This document shows, piece after piece, positions 8,343-16,563 of a DNA stretch of 50,730 bases. The notes beneath the pieces are model-generated. The model was not told the origin of the DNA, did no database searches, and was given only the letters and a program-made list of their open reading frames with translations. Made by a program: the position numbers and the translations under genes. This stretch comes from DAOMNN01 sp050486545 (GTDB taxonomy: Bacteria; Pseudomonadota; Gammaproteobacteria; Burkholderiales; Rhodocyclaceae): positions 1 through 50,730 of the forward strand of contig JBJHDM010000019.1 of assembly GCA_050486545.1 (NCBI GenBank). The letters are read 5' to 3'. How positions within the stretch are numbered: position 1 is the stretch's first letter; each line of letters begins with the position of its first letter.

Positions 8343-9830
8343 TCAACGGCCGAGCGCAGCTTCCAGACGTTCGCAGATCGTGCGCAGCACCTTGATGCGC
8401 GCGAAGTACTTGTTGTTCGCCTCGATGACGGTCCAGGGGGAGTTCTCCGTGCTCGTACGATCGATCATGTCGCACACCGCATGCTCGTAGTCGTCCCATT
8501 TCCCGCGGTTGCGCCAGTCTTCCTCGGTGATCTTGAAGCGCTTGTGCGGCTCGGCCTCACGGGCTTCGAAGCGTCGCAACTGCTCGTCCTTGTCGATCGC
8601 GAGCCAGAACTTCACCACCACCGCCCCCGCATCGACGAGTTCATCCTCGAAATCGTTGATCTCGGAATAGGCGCGCATCCAGTCCGCTTCGGAGCAATAG
8701 CCCTCGACCCGCTCGACCAGGACCCGGCCGTACCAGGAGCGATCGAAGATCACCACCCGACCGCGGCGCGGCAGCTGACGCCAGAACCGCCACAGGTAGG
8801 GCTTGGCGAGTTCCTCGTCGGAGGGCGCCGCGATCGGCACGATACGGTAACGGCGCGCATCCATGGCCGCCGTCACGCGGCGGATCGCCCCGCCCTTGCC
8901 GGCCGCATCGACGCCTTCGAACACCATGACGAGCGATCGCGTCGTGAACGCCTTGTCGCGGATCAGCAGGGCGAGTCTTCCCTGCAGCGACTCGAGCAAC
9001 TCCCCGTAGGCCTTCCTGGTGAGCTTCTGATCCAGCTCAAGGGTATTGAGATAATTGCGCCGATCGACGACCGACGGCAGCGCAGGTGCGGTCTGGCGCG
9101 ACACCCAATGCCCGGAAACCGCCTCGTTGCGCTTTCCGATCGCATCGAACAGCGTCCGCCCAACGAACAACGAGCGGTAGCGCGCATCGGTTCCGTCCAC
9201 GATCATCCACGGCGCGTCTCCCGTACTCGTCCGGCGCAACACATGCTCGGCAACCTCGCGATAGCGGTCGTACAAGCGGTAGAAATCCCAGTCGCGCTCG
9301 GTCACGCGCCAGCGCGTGCGCGGATCCTTTTCCAGCGACTCGAGGCGCTTCTTCTGCGCCTTCTTCGACAGATGGAACCACAGTTTGACCAGCAGCACGT
9401 CCTCGCGGGCCAGCATCGTCTCGAAGCGATTGATCTCGTCCAGGTGCTGGTCGAGTTCGGCCTGCTTGGCGAGTTTCTCCACCCGACGGCGGATCGGCTC
9501 GGTATACCAGTTGCCGAACATCACCCCGATCTTGCCCTTGGGCGGCAACGCGCGCCAGAAACGCCACATGTAGGGACGTTCGGCCTCTTCCGTCGACGGC
9601 GCATCGAAGGCCCAGTTCTCGATATGACGCGGATCCATCCATTCGTTGAGGAGGTTTACCGTCTCCCCCTTGCCCGCGCCATCGATACCATTGATCAGCA
9701 CCACGACCGAGTAACGCTTCTGTTCGAGCAACTCGAACTGCGCATCCAGCAGTTGCATGCGCAACGGCGGCACGGCCTCGTCATAATCCGCCTTCGCGGT
9801 CTTGTGCCCAACCTCGGCGGATTCGAACAT
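8343..9830 (-). CDS. pap: Polyphosphate:AMP phosphotransferase (two-domain PPK2 family)
   Basis: A 495-residue protein with tandem PPK2 domains. Domain 1 (about 1-250) has Walker A GIDGAGKG at 48-55; domain 2 (about 265-495) has GVDAAGKGG at 307-315 and the lid/Walker B motif FDRSWYGR at 362-369. In domain 1 the equivalent motif is FGNWYTEP, lacking the Asp-Arg pair, so the second domain is probably the catalytic one. Fused two-domain PPK2 enzymes phosphorylate AMP to ADP with polyphosphate. AAGGAG precedes the ATG at 9830. It follows rsmE after 17 bases and is probably co-transcribed with it. Confidence 0.92.
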   Translation of the reverse strand: MFESAEVGHKTAKADYDEAVPPLRMQLLDAQFELLEQKRYSVVVLINGIDGAGKGETVNLLNEWMDPRHIENWAFDAPSTEEAERPYMWRFWRALPPKGKIGVMFGNWYTEPIRRRVEKLAKQAELDQHLDEINRFETMLAREDVLLVKLWFHLSKKAQKKRLESLEKDPRTRWRVTERDWDFYRLYDRYREVAEHVLRRTSTGDAPWMIVDGTDARYRSLFVGRTLFDAIGKRNEAVSGHWVSRQTAPALPSVVDRRNYLNTLELDQKLTRKAYGELLESLQGRLALLIRDKAFTTRSLVMVFEGVDAAGKGGAIRRVTAAMDARRYRIVPIAAPSDEELAKPYLWRFWRQLPRRGRVVIFDRSWYGRVLVERVEGYCSEADWMRAYSEINDFEDELVDAGAVVVKFWLAIDKDEQLRRFEAREAEPHKRFKITEEDWRNRGKWDDYEHAVCDMIDRTSTENSPWTVIEANNKYFARIKVLRTICERLEAALGR

Positions 9831-9847
9831 TCACGCTCTCCCTTGCA

Positions 9848-10573
9848 TCAGAAATCCCCCCACAGGACCTGTGCCGCGCTGAGCGCCGCCAGGCCGGCCG
9901 TTTCCGTTCGCAGCACCCGCGGCCCCAGGCGGATGCGCACGCATCCGGCCGCATCGAACGCCGCCCGCTCGCGCTCCGACCACCCGCCTTCCGGTCCGAT
10001 CAGCAGATGCACCGCACCACCCGGCCGTTGCAGCCCGGCCAACGCCGTACCGTCTTCCGGCACGAGGACAAGGCGCTCGCATCCCTGCCGCGTCTCGTCG
10101 AGGTAGTCGTCGAGGTCGCGGATCGCCGCGATCTCGGGCACCCGGTTGCGGCCGCACTGCTCGCACGCGGACACCGCCACCTGTCGCCAGTGCTCCAGAC
10201 GCCGGGACGCGCGCTCGGGCGGAAGGCGCACGATCGAGCGCTCGGCGCGCACGGGCACGATGCCGGCCACGCCGAGCTCGACCGCCTTCTGCACGATCCA
10301 GTCCATCTTGTCCCCGCCGGCAAGCGCCTGGACCAGCACCACGCGCAGCGGCGACTCGGGTTTCGGCTCCAGCCGATCCCCGAGGATCGCGAACCAGTCC
10401 TTGCCCCGCCGGACGAGCAACGCCCGCGCCTCGCCACCCTGTCCGTCGAAGACGCCGAGCGGAGCGCCTTCGCGCAGGCGCAAGACCTTGGTGGCGTGAT
10501 GCGCCGCAGGATCGGACAGCCTCACTTCGCCGGCAGGCGGCAAGGGGTCGGGGGAAAAGAAGCGGGAAATCAT
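9848..10573 (-). CDS. rsmE: 16S rRNA (uracil-1498-N3) methyltransferase
   Basis: A 241-residue SPOUT-fold methyltransferase. The N-terminal PUA-like part begins MISRFFSPDPL, and the C-terminal knot carries LIGPEGGWSERERAAF and LGPRVLRTETAGLAAL, the SAM-binding signatures of RsmE. It methylates U1498 of 16S rRNA. Two adjacent ATGs (10576 and 10573) precede the family N-terminus; I use the second, which is not distinguishable from the first by a ribosome binding site. Divergent from the thioredoxin-like gene at 10659 and probably in operon with pap downstream. Confidence 0.93.
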   Translation of the reverse strand: MISRFFSPDPLPPAGEVRLSDPAAHHATKVLRLREGAPLGVFDGQGGEARALLVRRGKDWFAILGDRLEPKPESPLRVVLVQALAGGDKMDWIVQKAVELGVAGIVPVRAERSIVRLPPERASRRLEHWRQVAVSACEQCGRNRVPEIAAIRDLDDYLDETRQGCERLVLVPEDGTALAGLQRPGGAVHLLIGPEGGWSERERAAFDAAGCVRIRLGPRVLRTETAGLAALSAAQVLWGDF

Positions 10574-10658
10574 CATGGTATTATACGGACTGTGCGGCTT
10601 CGCCCGCCGTGACGCGGCGAACGCCTCCAATGGACGACGAGACAGGACGGGGGACGCC

Positions 10659-11216
10659 ATGGTTTCGACGACGACACCGATCTGCAACTTCGGCTGGCCG
10701 GCACCCGCGTTCGACCTTCCGGGCGTGGATGGCCGACGCCATACGCACGAGAGCGCACGCGGACCGAACGGGCTGCTCGTGATGTTCATCTGCAACCACT
10801 GCCCGTATGTGAAGGCCGTCATCGACCGGATCGTCCGCGACACGCGGGAGCTGGCCGAGGCCGGCATCGGCAGCATCGCGATCATGTCCAACGACCCGAC
10901 GGACTATCCCGAGGACTCCTGGGACAACATGATCGAGTTTTCGCGCAGGCACGGCTTTCCCTTCCCGTACGTCCTCGACGAAACCCAGGCGGTAGCCAAG
11001 GCGTACGGGGCCGTGTGCACACCGGATCTGTTCGGCTTCAATGCGGCACTCGAACTGCAGTACCGGGGACGCCTGGACGCCTCGGGCAAGAGTCCCGCGG
11101 CCCCCGACGCAAGGAGGGACCTGTTCGAGGCGATGATGCAGGTCGCCCGCAGCGGGAAGGGTCCGGAAGAGCAATTCGCGAGCATTGGCTGCTCGATCAA
11201 ATGGCGGGAACCCTGA
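10659..11216 (+). CDS. Thioredoxin-fold (redoxin) protein with CNHC motif
   Basis: A 185-residue thioredoxin-superfamily protein of the AhpC/TSA-like group. The redox motif CNHC lies in FICNHCPYVKAV at about residue 45, followed by VKAYGAVCTPDLFGF with the cis-proline region, and there is no signal peptide, so it should be cytosolic. Substrate is unknown; thiol-peroxidase or disulfide exchange are the family options. I chose the ATG at 10659, preceded by GGACGGGG; upstream in-frame codons lie between the divergent genes and look noncoding. One base separates it from the next gene, so the two are co-transcribed. Confidence 0.85.
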   Translation: MVSTTTPICNFGWPAPAFDLPGVDGRRHTHESARGPNGLLVMFICNHCPYVKAVIDRIVRDTRELAEAGIGSIAIMSNDPTDYPEDSWDNMIEFSRRHGFPFPYVLDETQAVAKAYGAVCTPDLFGFNAALELQYRGRLDASGKSPAAPDARRDLFEAMMQVARSGKGPEEQFASIGCSIKWREP

Positions 11217-11217
11217 C

Positions 11218-12027
11218 ATGCCCAGTGCAGCAAGCCGGCTGGCACGTGCGCGAGCGCTCGAATCGGTCGTCCGCGACGTCGCCCGCGAAGTCATTCTTCC
11301 GCGCTACCTGAAGACGGCGCGCAACCGCAAGGCCGACGGATCCCTGTTCACCGAGGCGGACGTGGAATCGCAGCGGCGCTTCACCGAAGAACTGCCGATG
11401 CTGCTTCCCGGCCCCGTGCTCGGAGAGGAGATGAGCGCCGAGGAGCAGGGGCGGTTGTGGGGGGAAGGGCGCAAGGGCCTGTGGTGCATCGACCCGATCG
11501 ACGGCACGACGAACTTCGCCAACGGCATCCCCTTCTTCGCCGTCTCCATCGCCTACCTGGTCGATCACGAGCCGCGTTTCGGCGTGGTCTACAACCCGGT
11601 CACCGACGAGTCGTTCTATGCTGCCAAGGGGGCCGGAGCATTCCTGAACGGTGTCGAGTTGCCGCTGCGCCGGGCCGCACCTCGCTTGGCCGACGCGGTT
11701 GCGGGGATCGACTTCAAGCGCATCAGCAACCATTTGGGCGACGAACTCGCGGTGCGGCCGCCCTACTATTCGCAACGCAACTTCGGCTCGAGCGCGCTCG
11801 AATGGTGCTTCGTCGCGGCCGGGCGGCTCGACGTCTACCTGCATGGCGGGCAGATGCTGTGGGACTATGCCGCCGGACACCTGATTCTCGCCGAAGCGGG
11901 CGGCCAGGCCGTCGCACTGGGGGGCGGTTCGCTGCTTGCGGGTCCCGCGGTCAAGCGCGGCGTGATCGCTGCCGCTAACCCCGATCTGTTCAACGACTGG
12001 AGAAACTGGCTCACCGCGCATTCATGA
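11218..12027 (+). CDS. Inositol monophosphatase family phosphatase
   Basis: A 269-residue Mg2+-dependent phosphatase of the IMPase/FBPase superfamily. Metal-binding motifs are all visible: GEEM for the first acidic pair, WCIDPIDGTTNFANG at about residue 92 (the family signature), and a late LWDYAAGHLILAEAGG that supplies the third aspartate. The substrate cannot be read from sequence: inositol phosphate, histidinol phosphate, 3'-phosphoadenosine phosphate and sugar bisphosphates are all used in this superfamily. Its position just upstream of phosphoribulokinase and transketolase makes a sugar bisphosphate worth considering, but that is inference. Its stop overlaps a possible ATG of the small gene downstream. 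Confidence 0.85.
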   Translation: MPSAASRLARARALESVVRDVAREVILPRYLKTARNRKADGSLFTEADVESQRRFTEELPMLLPGPVLGEEMSAEEQGRLWGEGRKGLWCIDPIDGTTNFANGIPFFAVSIAYLVDHEPRFGVVYNPVTDESFYAAKGAGAFLNGVELPLRRAAPRLADAVAGIDFKRISNHLGDELAVRPPYYSQRNFGSSALEWCFVAAGRLDVYLHGGQMLWDYAAGHLILAEAGGQAVALGGGSLLAGPAVKRGVIAAANPDLFNDWRNWLTAHS

Positions 12028-12116
12028 AGCGCAGTCGCAATGCGAGAAGTATTTCCCCTGGCAGGGCGGATGGCTGCAGTATGATCACCAATCCACGACC
12101 GACCGGATACCGATTG

Positions 12117-12386
12117 ATGAGCACTGCCCCCACCTCGTTCGAGGGCGCGAACGATCGCCGCAAGCACCACTACGTTCGCGAGATCTTCGAAGAAGCCGTC
12201 GAGCTGGTCGCTCCGTTCTTCGCCCGGGGCAATACCTGGGGCAACAGCACGCTCGACCACCTCGCCTACCGTTCGCTGCGGGAAACTTTTCCGCAGCTCT
12301 CGGTCGAGGAGGCGCACATCCTCGTCGTTGCGGCCAAGCGGATCTACGCGGACCGGAAGGGGCAGTCCGCCGCGACGGAACATTGA
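12117..12386 (+). CDS. Small hypothetical protein upstream of phosphoribulokinase
   Basis: I do not recognise this protein. From the ATG at 12117 it is 89 residues, mostly helical and charged, with no membrane segment (core NDRRKHHYVREIFEEAVELV, then STLDHLAYRSLRETFP and VEEAHILVVAAKRIY). The same frame is open from an ATG at 12024 that overlaps the phosphatase stop (ATGA), so translational coupling from that start is also possible; an ATG at 12081 is a third option. It ends 27 bases before phosphoribulokinase and probably shares its transcript. Position suggests a link to the CBB genes, but nothing in the sequence shows what it does. Confidence 0.6.
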   Translation: MSTAPTSFEGANDRRKHHYVREIFEEAVELVAPFFARGNTWGNSTLDHLAYRSLRETFPQLSVEEAHILVVAAKRIYADRKGQSAATEH

Positions 12387-12413
12387 CCCCGCCTCCACGC
12401 GCATGGAGCCCTG

Positions 12414-13289
12414 ATGTCAACCAAGCACCCCATCATCGCCGTTACCGGCTCCTCCGGTGCCGGAACGACCACGGTCAAGCACACCTTCGAAGCGATCTTT
12501 CACCGCGAGAACGTGAATGCCGCGATCGTGGAGGGCGACAGCTTCCACCGCTATACCCGCGACGAGATGAAGCAGCGCATCGCCGAGGCCGAGAGTCGCG
12601 GCGAGCGGGGCATCAGTCATTTCGGCCCGGAGGCGAACCTGCTCGAGGACCTGGAAAGCCTGTTCCGCAGCTACGGCGAGTCGGCCGTCGGGCGCCGCCG
12701 TTCCTACGTTCACAATGAAGAGCAGTCGGTGCGCTGGAACCTTCCGATGGGCACCTTCACGGAATGGGAGGATCTGCCCGTCGGAACCGACTGCCTGTTC
12801 TACGAAGGGCTGCACGGCGGAGTGGTCAGCGACGAAGTCGACCTGGCCCGTCACGTCGACCTGCTGATCGGCGTCGCACCGACCATCAACCTGGAATGGA
12901 TCCAGAAGCTGCACCGCGATACCCGCGTACGGGGCTATTCGATGGAGGCGGTGCAGGACACCATCCTGCGCCGCATGCACGACTACGTCCACTACATCGT
13001 TCCACAGTTCTCGCGCACGCACATCAATTTCCAGCGCGTACCCGTCGTCGACACGTCCAACCCATTCATCGCCCGCGAGGTGCCGACCCTGGCCGAGTCG
13101 ATGGTCGTGATCCGTTTCCGCGATCCCCGCGGGATCGATTTCCCCTATCTGCTGAGCATGATCCACGACTCGTTCATGTCCCGCGCCAACTCGATCGTGA
13201 TTCCCGGCGGCAAGCTCGACCTGGCGATGCAGCTCATCCTGACTCCGTTGATCTGGAAACTCATGGAGCGGCGCAGACGCTTCATCTGA
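12414..13289 (+). CDS. prk: Phosphoribulokinase, copy A
   Basis: A 291-residue class I (bacterial, octameric-type) phosphoribulokinase, which phosphorylates ribulose 5-phosphate to ribulose 1,5-bisphosphate for RuBisCO. The P-loop GSSGAGTTT starts at residue 12. Asp42 (VEGDSFHRY), Glu131 (FYEGLHG) and Asp169 (KLHRDT) sit at the same numbers as the catalytic residues of the well-studied Rhodobacter enzyme. Start has GGAG six bases upstream. It heads central-carbon set A and has a clear paralogue at 26357 (same length class, ungapped over most of the protein). Two copies suggest condition-specific expression. Confidence 0.96.
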   Translation: MSTKHPIIAVTGSSGAGTTTVKHTFEAIFHRENVNAAIVEGDSFHRYTRDEMKQRIAEAESRGERGISHFGPEANLLEDLESLFRSYGESAVGRRRSYVHNEEQSVRWNLPMGTFTEWEDLPVGTDCLFYEGLHGGVVSDEVDLARHVDLLIGVAPTINLEWIQKLHRDTRVRGYSMEAVQDTILRRMHDYVHYIVPQFSRTHINFQRVPVVDTSNPFIAREVPTLAESMVVIRFRDPRGIDFPYLLSMIHDSFMSRANSIVIPGGKLDLAMQLILTPLIWKLMERRRRFI

Positions 13290-13387
13290 AGCCGGCCCGC
13301 ACGCCCACTGCCCGACCGGGCAGCTATCATCGCCCCCTGTTTTCGGCGATAATCCGCCCTTTCTTCGAGCCCCCTGCCTGCCCCGCC

Positions 13388-15406
13388 ATGTCCGAAGCCC
13401 GCAACGTCAAGCTCCCGTCCTTCAATCCGCTTACTGGCGCGATCCGCGCCCTGGCGATGGATGCCGTCCAGCAAGCCCGCTCGGGCCACCCGGGCGCACC
13501 GATGGGCATGGCCGAGATCGCCGAGGTCCTGTGGCGTCGCCACCTGAAGCACAATCCGGCCAACCCGAAATGGGCCGACCGCGATCGCTTCGTGCTGTCG
13601 AACGGCCACGGCTCGATGCTGTTGTATGCATTGCTGCATCTGACCGGATACGACCTCCCCATCGAAGAGCTGAAGCGCTTCCGCCAGTTGCACAGCAAGA
13701 CCCCCGGGCACCCCGAGTACGGCTATGCCCCCGGGATCGAGACGACCACTGGCCCGCTCGGGCAGGGCATCAGCAACGCCGTGGGCATGGCCATCGCCGA
13801 AAAGGTACTGGCGGCCGAATTCAATCGCCCGGGACACGACATCGTCGATCACCACACCTGGGTCTTCCTCGGCGACGGCTGCCTGATGGAAGGTATCTCG
13901 CACGAGGCCTGTTCGCTCGCCGGCACGCTCGGCCTGGGAAAGCTGATCGCGTTCTACGACGACAACGCGATCTCGATCGACGGCGACGTGCGCGGCTGGT
14001 TCACCGACGACACCCCGAAGCGCTTCGAGGCCTACGGCTGGCAGGTCGTCCGCGACGTACAGGGCCACGACCCGGAAGCGATCGAAGCCGCAATCGCGTT
14101 GGCCCGTGCCAATCCCGAGCAACCGACCCTGATCTGCTGCAAGACGGTCATCGGCGCCGGCGCACCGAACAAGCAGGGCAGCCATGACGTGCATGGCGCC
14201 CCGCTCGGCGACGCCGAGATCGCCGCTGCACGTGCCCACATCGGCTGGACGCATCCGCCGTTCGAGATTCCCGAGGACGTCTACGCAGCGTGGAATGCCC
14301 GCGAGCAGGGCGCCCGCGCGGAGGCCTCGTGGAATGCGCGTTTCCACGCCTACGCCGCAGCCCATCCCGAGCTGGCTGCCGAGCTTTCCCGGCGCATGGA
14401 CGGCCGGTTGCCCGAGGACTGGGCCGTGCATGTACAGGCCGTACTCGATCGACTGGCCGACAAGTCCGAGACCATTGCCAGCCGCAAGGCGAGCCAGAAC
14501 ACCATCGAGGCGTTCGCCCCGAAGCTGCCGGAGCTGATCGGCGGATCCGCCGACCTGGCCGGCTCCAACCTGACCTTGTGGTCGGGCTCGCGCGGTGTAA
14601 GCCGCGAGAGCGGCGGCAATTACCTTTACTACGGCGTGCGCGAGTTCGGTATGGCCGCGATCGGAAACGGGCTCGCTCTGCATGGCGGGCTGATCCCCTA
14701 TACCGCGACCTTCCTGATGTTCAGCGAGTACGCCCGCAACGCGCTGCGCATGGCGTCGCTGATGAAGCTGCGCCAGATCTTCGTGTTCACCCACGATTCG
14801 ATCGGCCTCGGCGAGGACGGGCCGACCCACCAGCCAGTCGAACAGGCCGCAACGCTGCGTCTGATCCCCAACATGGACGTCTGGCGCCCCTGCGACACGG
14901 TGGAGACGGCCATCGCATGGGCCTGCGCGATCGAACGCAAGGACGGCCCGTCCTCGCTGCTGTTCTCGCGCCAGAATCTGCCCTTCCAGACACGCGCTGC
15001 GGATGCCGCCGATGCGATCCGCCGCGGCGGTTACGTGCTGGCGGACGCCCCCGACGCCCGACCGGCGGCCGTCATCCTCGCGTCCGGCTCCGAAGTCGAA
15101 CTTGCGATCAAGGCCCGGGAGATCCTTCAGACAGAAGGCGTGCCGGTACGTGTCGTATCGATGCCCTCGACCAACGTCTTCGACCGCCAGGATCCGGCGT
15201 ATCGCCAGCAGGTCCTGCCTGCGGGCCTGCCACGCGTCGCAGTCGAGGCGGGGGTCACCGACTTCTGGCGCAAGTACGTCGGACTCGAAGGCGAGGTCGT
15301 CGGGCTCGACCGCTTTGGCGAATCCGCTCCCGCCAGCGAACTGTTCGAATACTTCGGGATTACCGCAGACGCAGTCGCTGCGGCGGTGCGCAAGCTCGTG
15401 CAGTAG
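13388..15406 (+). CDS. tkt: Transketolase, copy A
   Basis: A 672-residue thiamine-diphosphate enzyme that moves two-carbon ketol units between sugar phosphates in the CBB and pentose phosphate pathways. N-terminal ThDP domain has SGHPGAPMGMAEIAEVLW and LSNGHGSMLLYALLHLTGY; the GDGCLMEGISHEA motif binds the cofactor; the pyrimidine domain has HDSIGLGEDGPTHQPVEQ; the C-terminal domain ends with the FGESAPASELFEYFGI stretch. Start at 13388 (MSEARNVKLPSF) fits the family; the frame extends upstream through prk antiframe but without homology. Follows prk copy A after 98 bases. Paralogue at 27238. Confidence 0.96.
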   Translation: MSEARNVKLPSFNPLTGAIRALAMDAVQQARSGHPGAPMGMAEIAEVLWRRHLKHNPANPKWADRDRFVLSNGHGSMLLYALLHLTGYDLPIEELKRFRQLHSKTPGHPEYGYAPGIETTTGPLGQGISNAVGMAIAEKVLAAEFNRPGHDIVDHHTWVFLGDGCLMEGISHEACSLAGTLGLGKLIAFYDDNAISIDGDVRGWFTDDTPKRFEAYGWQVVRDVQGHDPEAIEAAIALARANPEQPTLICCKTVIGAGAPNKQGSHDVHGAPLGDAEIAAARAHIGWTHPPFEIPEDVYAAWNAREQGARAEASWNARFHAYAAAHPELAAELSRRMDGRLPEDWAVHVQAVLDRLADKSETIASRKASQNTIEAFAPKLPELIGGSADLAGSNLTLWSGSRGVSRESGGNYLYYGVREFGMAAIGNGLALHGGLIPYTATFLMFSEYARNALRMASLMKLRQIFVFTHDSIGLGEDGPTHQPVEQAATLRLIPNMDVWRPCDTVETAIAWACAIERKDGPSSLLFSRQNLPFQTRAADAADAIRRGGYVLADAPDARPAAVILASGSEVELAIKAREILQTEGVPVRVVSMPSTNVFDRQDPAYRQQVLPAGLPRVAVEAGVTDFWRKYVGLEGEVVGLDRFGESAPASELFEYFGITADAVAAAVRKLVQ

Positions 15407-15487
15407 AACGTTCGGGCCGCGCCAGCGCGTCGACCGCAGCGACGAGGTCCGCCAGACGGATTTTTCTTGCCCTACGGAGAACTTCAC

Positions 15488-16501
15488 ATGCCCATCAGAG
15501 TCGCCATCAACGGATACGGCCGAATCGGCCGCTGCACACTGCGCGCGATCTACGAACTCGGCCTGCGCGAGCAGTTCGAGGTGGCCGCGATCAATGCCTC
15601 GGGCGATATCGAGACGAACGCGCACCTGACCCGCTACGACACCACGCACGGACGCTTCGCCTTCCCGGTCCAGACCGACGGGGACACGGCGATGATCGTC
15701 GGCGGCGACCGCATCCCGTTCTTCTCGACCAAGAATCCCCTCGAAGTGAACTGGGGCGACCTGGGTGTCGACGTGCTGCTCGAATGCACCGGCGCCTTCA
15801 CCACCAAGGCCAAGGCCACGGTCCACCTCGAGCAGGGCGCGAAGAAGATCCTGATTTCCGCACCGGGCGGGGACGACGTCGATGCGACGATCGTCTACGG
15901 GGTCAACCACGACATCCTGACCCCGGGCATGACCGTCGTCTCGAACGCTTCGTGCACGACGAACTGCCTCGCCCCGGTGGCCAAGGTGCTCCAGGACGGG
16001 ATCGGCATCGAGAAAGGCCTGATGACGACCATCCACGCCTACACCAACGACCAGGTGCTCGTGGACGTGCGCCACAAGGACCTGCGTCGCGCGCGAGCCG
16101 CCGCCCAGAACATCATCCCGACCAAGACCGGTGCCGCCAAGGCGGTGGGACTGGTGCTGCCGGCGCTCAAGGGACGCTTCGACGGATTCGCCCTGCGCGT
16201 CCCGACGATGAACGTCTCGCTCGTCGACCTCACCTTCACCGCCAGCCGCAACACGAGCAAGGACGAGGTCAACGCGCTGATGAAGGAAGCCGCCACGGGA
16301 TCGCTCAAGGGGATTCTCGCCGTCAACGAGGATCCGCTGGTATCGATGGACTTCAATCACGACGCCCACTCCTCGATCTTCGATGCGACCCAGACGCGGG
16401 TCATCGAAGGCAACCTCGTCAAGGTGCTGGCCTGGTACGACAACGAATGGGGCTATTCATGCCGGATGCTCGACGCCGCCCGTGCGCTCGCACAGGCCTG
16501 A
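15488..16501 (+). CDS. gap: Glyceraldehyde-3-phosphate dehydrogenase, phosphorylating
   Basis: A 337-residue GAPDH. The Rossmann start is RVAINGYGRIGR, and the active-site cysteine is Cys156 in SNASCTTNC, with the partner histidine downstream and YDNEWGYS near the end. The residue after the AIN of the second strand, normally Asp in NAD-specific GapA (AIND), is Ala here (AINASGD), which removes the main determinant of NAD preference and is compatible with NADPH use in carbon fixation. It reduces 1,3-bisphosphoglycerate in the CBB direction. GGAGAA precedes the ATG at 15488. A terminator-like hairpin lies right after it, before pgk. Confidence 0.95.
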   Translation: MPIRVAINGYGRIGRCTLRAIYELGLREQFEVAAINASGDIETNAHLTRYDTTHGRFAFPVQTDGDTAMIVGGDRIPFFSTKNPLEVNWGDLGVDVLLECTGAFTTKAKATVHLEQGAKKILISAPGGDDVDATIVYGVNHDILTPGMTVVSNASCTTNCLAPVAKVLQDGIGIEKGLMTTIHAYTNDQVLVDVRHKDLRRARAAAQNIIPTKTGAAKAVGLVLPALKGRFDGFALRVPTMNVSLVDLTFTASRNTSKDEVNALMKEAATGSLKGILAVNEDPLVSMDFNHDAHSSIFDATQTRVIEGNLVKVLAWYDNEWGYSCRMLDAARALAQA

Positions 16502-16525
16502 CGAACCGGTGATCCGACCCACCCG

Positions 16526-16550
16526 TGCCCTGCCCCGCAGGGCATTTTTT
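16526..16550 (+). terminator. Intrinsic terminator or attenuator between gap and pgk
   Basis: Perfect 8-bp stem TGCCCTGC / GCAGGGCA with a 3-base CCC loop, followed directly by TTTTTT (16545-16550). It meets the definition of a Rho-independent terminator. It lies only 13 bases before the pgk start codon, so it would cut pgk off from gap unless read through. Confidence 0.85.
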
Positions 16551-16563
16551 CGGACGTGAAATC

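Noticed and set aside
8199..10106. 635-codon plus-strand frame opposite the polyphosphate:AMP phosphotransferase gene
   Set aside because: Shadow of the real minus-strand gene; no family resemblance and no ribosome binding site.
10574..10590. TATAAT-like sequence next to the rsmE start as a promoter
   Set aside because: Too close to the start codons on the minus strand to leave a leader, and no -35 match on either strand.
13309..13322. TGCCC/GGGCA hairpin between prk copy A and tkt copy A
   Set aside because: Five-bp stem without a T-run; probably chance in GC-rich DNA.
13145..16369. Very long minus-strand open frame (over 1000 codons) opposite tkt and gap
   Set aside because: It is antisense to two unmistakable enzymes, has low-complexity composition expected from GC-rich shadow frames, and shows no recognisable domain.
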